NCBI GenBank assembly: GCA_903877345.1
Contig: CAIRDL010000301.1
Span: 1-6,662, forward strand
Reading direction: 5' to 3'
DNA length: 6,662 nt
DNA from: an uncultured Oscillochloris sp.
GTDB taxonomy: Bacteria; Chloroflexota; Chloroflexia; Chloroflexales; Chloroflexaceae
Made by a program: the position numbers and the translations under genes. Position 1 is the first letter of the stretch. Each line of letters starts with the position of its first letter. The notes under the pieces were generated by a model. That model saw only the letters and a list, made by a program, of their open reading frames with translations. It was not told the DNA's origin and searched no databases. This document shows, in pieces, positions 4,672 through 6,662 of the stretch.

Positions 4672-6630
4672 ATGGAGCAGAGTAGCCGCCTGTTGTTTAC
4701 ACCAATTAAGCTGGGCAGCCTGACGCTGAAGAACCGGCTTGTCTTCTCGGCGCACCTGACGAACTACGCCGAAGCGTACATGCCGTCGGAACGGCACGCC
4801 TACTACTACCGCGAACGGGCACGCGGCGGGGTAGGGCTGATCATTACCGAAGAACACTCGACCCATCCCACGGATCACCCGTATGAGAAGCTGATCCACG
4901 CCTTCCACGCAGAGGTCATCCCGCACTACCGGCGCATTACCGAGATGATTCACGCCGAAGGGGTGCCGATTCTGGCGCAGATCAATCACAACGGCGGACA
5001 GGGCAGCGGCATGTTTACCCGCTTACCCGCCTGGGCACCCTCGGCGGTGGCCGATCCGCTCTTTCGCGAGGTGCCGAAGGCGGTGGAACTGGAGGATATT
5101 CAGGCGATCATTCACGGGTACGCCCAAGTCGCCCGCCACACGCAACTCGGCGGCTTCGATGGGGTTGAACTGCAATGTTCGCACTCCTCCATCGTGCGCC
5201 AGTTTCTCTCGCGGCACAATAATCGGCGCACGGACGCCTATGGCGGCAGCCTTGAGGGGCGGATGCGCCTGTTACGCGAGATTATCGCCGCCATTCGGGA
5301 GCGTTGCGGGCGCAGTTACGTGTTGGGCGTGCGGCTCTGCGGCGACGAACTGATCCGCGACGGGATTGTGCTTGATGAAGCGGTCGCGGCGGCGCGCATG
5401 TTGGAAGCCGATGGTCTGGTGGACTACATCAACACCAGCATTGGGACGGCGACGCAGACCCTGTACATGATCGAAGCCTCGATGCAGATCCCGCCGGGCT
5501 ACGCGCTGTTCATCTCGTCGGCCATTCGGCGGGCGGTGCGGCTGCCGGTAATCGGTGTGGGGCGGATTAAAGACCCAATCCAGGCCGAGCGCGTGCTGCA
5601 GGAGGGCCATGCCGACCTGGTTGGGGTTGTTCGCGCCCAGATCGCCGACCCTGAATTTGCGCGTAAATCCCGCGAGAACCGCGTGGAGGATATTCGGCTT
5701 TGTCTGTCGTGCAACCAGGAGTGTGTGGGGCGGATGGGGCTGAACCGCTGGATGGGGTGCATCGAAACGCCTGGAACGGGGCGCGAACAGACCCTTGGCG
5801 TGGGGACGCTGCAACCGGCGCAACAACGTAAGCGCGTGGTGGTGGTGGGCGGCGGGCCTGCAGGCATGAAAGCGGCGGTGATTGCGGCGCGACGGGGCCA
5901 TCAGGTCACGCTGTTTGAGCAGCAAGCCGAACTGGGCGGACAAGTTAATCTGGCGGTTAAAGTGACCAACCGGGCTGAGTTTGGCGATTTGGTGCGGAAC
6001 CTGTTACACGAACTGCACCAACTGCCCATCACGGTTCGCACCAACACGCTTGCCACCGCTGAGCTGGTGCTGGCGGAGCAACCCGACGCTGTGGTGATTG
6101 CGACAGGTTCGGTGCCTGACCGAGCGGCGTTTCCGGGGGCGAATGGGCCGGAAGTCGCCGATGTGAGCGACGTTCTGGCGGGGCGCGTGGTGCCGGGGCG
6201 ACGAGTGTTGCTGGTGGATCGGCTCGGTTTTCACGAGGCGGCGAGTGTGGCGGAGTATCTGGCGGAGCGTGGCTGTCAGGTTGAAGTCGTGACCCCGGCG
6301 CTTTACGTGGGCCAAGACTTAGGCGTCACCCTTGATCTGGAGAACTGGTACCGACGGGCGCGGCGACTCGGCATTGTTTGCACGCCGAACATCTCGGTAC
6401 TCAGCGCGGAGGGCGGCGTCGTGACGGGCATTCACAACTACAGCGGCCAAATCCTCACCTTTGAGCGAGCCGACACGATTGTACTGGCGGTGCAGCGCCG
6501 CACCGAGAGCCAACTCTACTTTGCGCTGAAAAAGCGGGTGCGCGAGTTGCACCGCATCGGCGATGCGCTGGCTCCTCGGCGGGCGCATGCGGCGATTATC
6601 GAGGGCGAGCGGGTGGGGCGGACGCTTTGA
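4672..6630 (+). CDS. Mycofactocin-associated FadH/OYE-type flavin oxidoreductase 2
   Basis: This 652-residue paralogue of the preceding protein has the same three modules: an FMN-binding OYE barrel, a 4Fe-4S site (Cys344, 347, 351, 363) and an FAD-binding GGGPAG (393-398). These landmarks sit at exactly the same residue numbers in both proteins. LVFSAHLTNYAE, EEHSTHPTDHPYEKL, LAQINHNGGQGSGM, VELQCSHSSIVRQF and CLSCNQECVGRMGLNRWMGC match the family I recall as mycofactocin system FadH/OYE oxidoreductase 2, found next to mycofactocin genes in several phyla. The substrate is unknown. One His of the usual OYE pair is kept (His171) and the other is Gln168; the FadH catalytic Tyr is replaced by Ser173. 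The second nucleotide fold reads LLVDRLGFHEA (Asp516) rather than a Gly-rich NAD(P)H loop. The start at ATG 4672 gives the family N-terminus. A G-rich heptamer array follows the stop. The enzyme probably acts in the cytoplasm, as no signal peptide or membrane segment is visible. Confidence 0.92.
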   Translation: MEQSSRLLFTPIKLGSLTLKNRLVFSAHLTNYAEAYMPSERHAYYYRERARGGVGLIITEEHSTHPTDHPYEKLIHAFHAEVIPHYRRITEMIHAEGVPILAQINHNGGQGSGMFTRLPAWAPSAVADPLFREVPKAVELEDIQAIIHGYAQVARHTQLGGFDGVELQCSHSSIVRQFLSRHNNRRTDAYGGSLEGRMRLLREIIAAIRERCGRSYVLGVRLCGDELIRDGIVLDEAVAAARMLEADGLVDYINTSIGTATQTLYMIEASMQIPPGYALFISSAIRRAVRLPVIGVGRIKDPIQAERVLQEGHADLVGVVRAQIADPEFARKSRENRVEDIRLCLSCNQECVGRMGLNRWMGCIETPGTGREQTLGVGTLQPAQQRKRVVVVGGGPAGMKAAVIAARRGHQVTLFEQQAELGGQVNLAVKVTNRAEFGDLVRNLLHELHQLPITVRTNTLATAELVLAEQPDAVVIATGSVPDRAAFPGANGPEVADVSDVLAGRVVPGRRVLLVDRLGFHEAASVAEYLAERGCQVEVVTPALYVGQDLGVTLDLENWYRRARRLGIVCTPNISVLSAEGGVVTGIHNYSGQILTFERADTIVLAVQRRTESQLYFALKKRVRELHRIGDALAPRRAHAAIIEGERVGRTL

Positions 6631-6634
6631 GATG

Positions 6635-6662
6635 GGGGATGGGGGATGGGGGATCGGGGATG
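6635..6662 (+). repeat. GGGGATG/C heptamer tandem array at window end, G-quadruplex-capable
   Basis: Four heptamers (GGGGATG, GGGGATG, GGGGATC, GGGGATG) begin four bases after the stop of the second OYE-type gene and run to the edge of the window, so the array may be longer. The G runs are 6634-6638, 6641-6645, 6648-6652 and 6656-6659. Unit, orientation and position just after a stop codon are the same as at 2480-2507. Confidence 0.9.

Noticed and set aside
5272..5943. 223-residue minus-strand open frame opposite the second OYE-type gene
   Set aside because: It overlaps the iron-sulfur and FAD motif region of a well-supported gene and its translation, rich in Arg, His and Pro, resembles no known protein.

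Overview
The window is a stretch of bacterial DNA, fairly GC-rich and tightly packed, with every gene on the + strand. It carries part of a mycofactocin (MFT) locus. Mycofactocin is a redox cofactor made from the C-terminal Val-Tyr of a small ribosomal peptide and then glycosylated. Protein content and short G-rich and CACCTGA heptamer repeats in the spacers suggest a non-actinobacterial host. Chloroflexota is my best guess, because such spacer repeats and scattered mycofactocin loci are, from memory, found there. This is inference, since the window has no rRNA or phylogenetic marker.

Layout. 1-492 is the 3' end of a CoxE-like von Willebrand factor A (VWA) protein gene. Two bases after its stop, 495-1445 encodes the mycofactocin oligosaccharide methyltransferase MftM. 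Its stop codon overlaps by one base the start of mftC (1445-2479), the radical SAM/SPASM enzyme that modifies the MftA peptide. A 207-bp spacer (2480-2686) follows, holding a G-rich heptamer array, a small inverted repeat and a CACCTGA heptamer array. Then come two adjacent genes, 2687-4669 and 4672-6630, separated by 2 bp. They encode paralogous FadH/Old Yellow Enzyme (OYE)-type flavoproteins with FMN, 4Fe-4S and FAD modules, matching what I recall as the 'mycofactocin system FadH/OYE family oxidoreductase' 1 and 2. The same G-rich heptamer array reappears right after the second one (6635-6662) and runs off the window.

How the genes fit together. MftC carries out the radical steps on the cofactor precursor and MftM methylates the finished glycoside. 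The two OYE-like flavoproteins are candidate redox enzymes that use, or exchange electrons with, mycofactocin; their substrates are unknown. The VWA protein is the unexpected partner. CoxE-like VWA proteins usually work with a MoxR-type AAA+ ATPase in maturing metalloenzymes, and here one is coupled to mftM and mftC. The core genes mftA, mftB, mftD, mftE and mftF are not visible, so they must lie outside the window or elsewhere in the genome.

The points most worth following are the VWA-mftM-mftC coupling, the loss in both OYE-like enzymes of residues that are catalytic in FadH, their altered second nucleotide-binding motif, and the G-quadruplex-capable repeats that bracket the two-gene oxidoreductase cassette.
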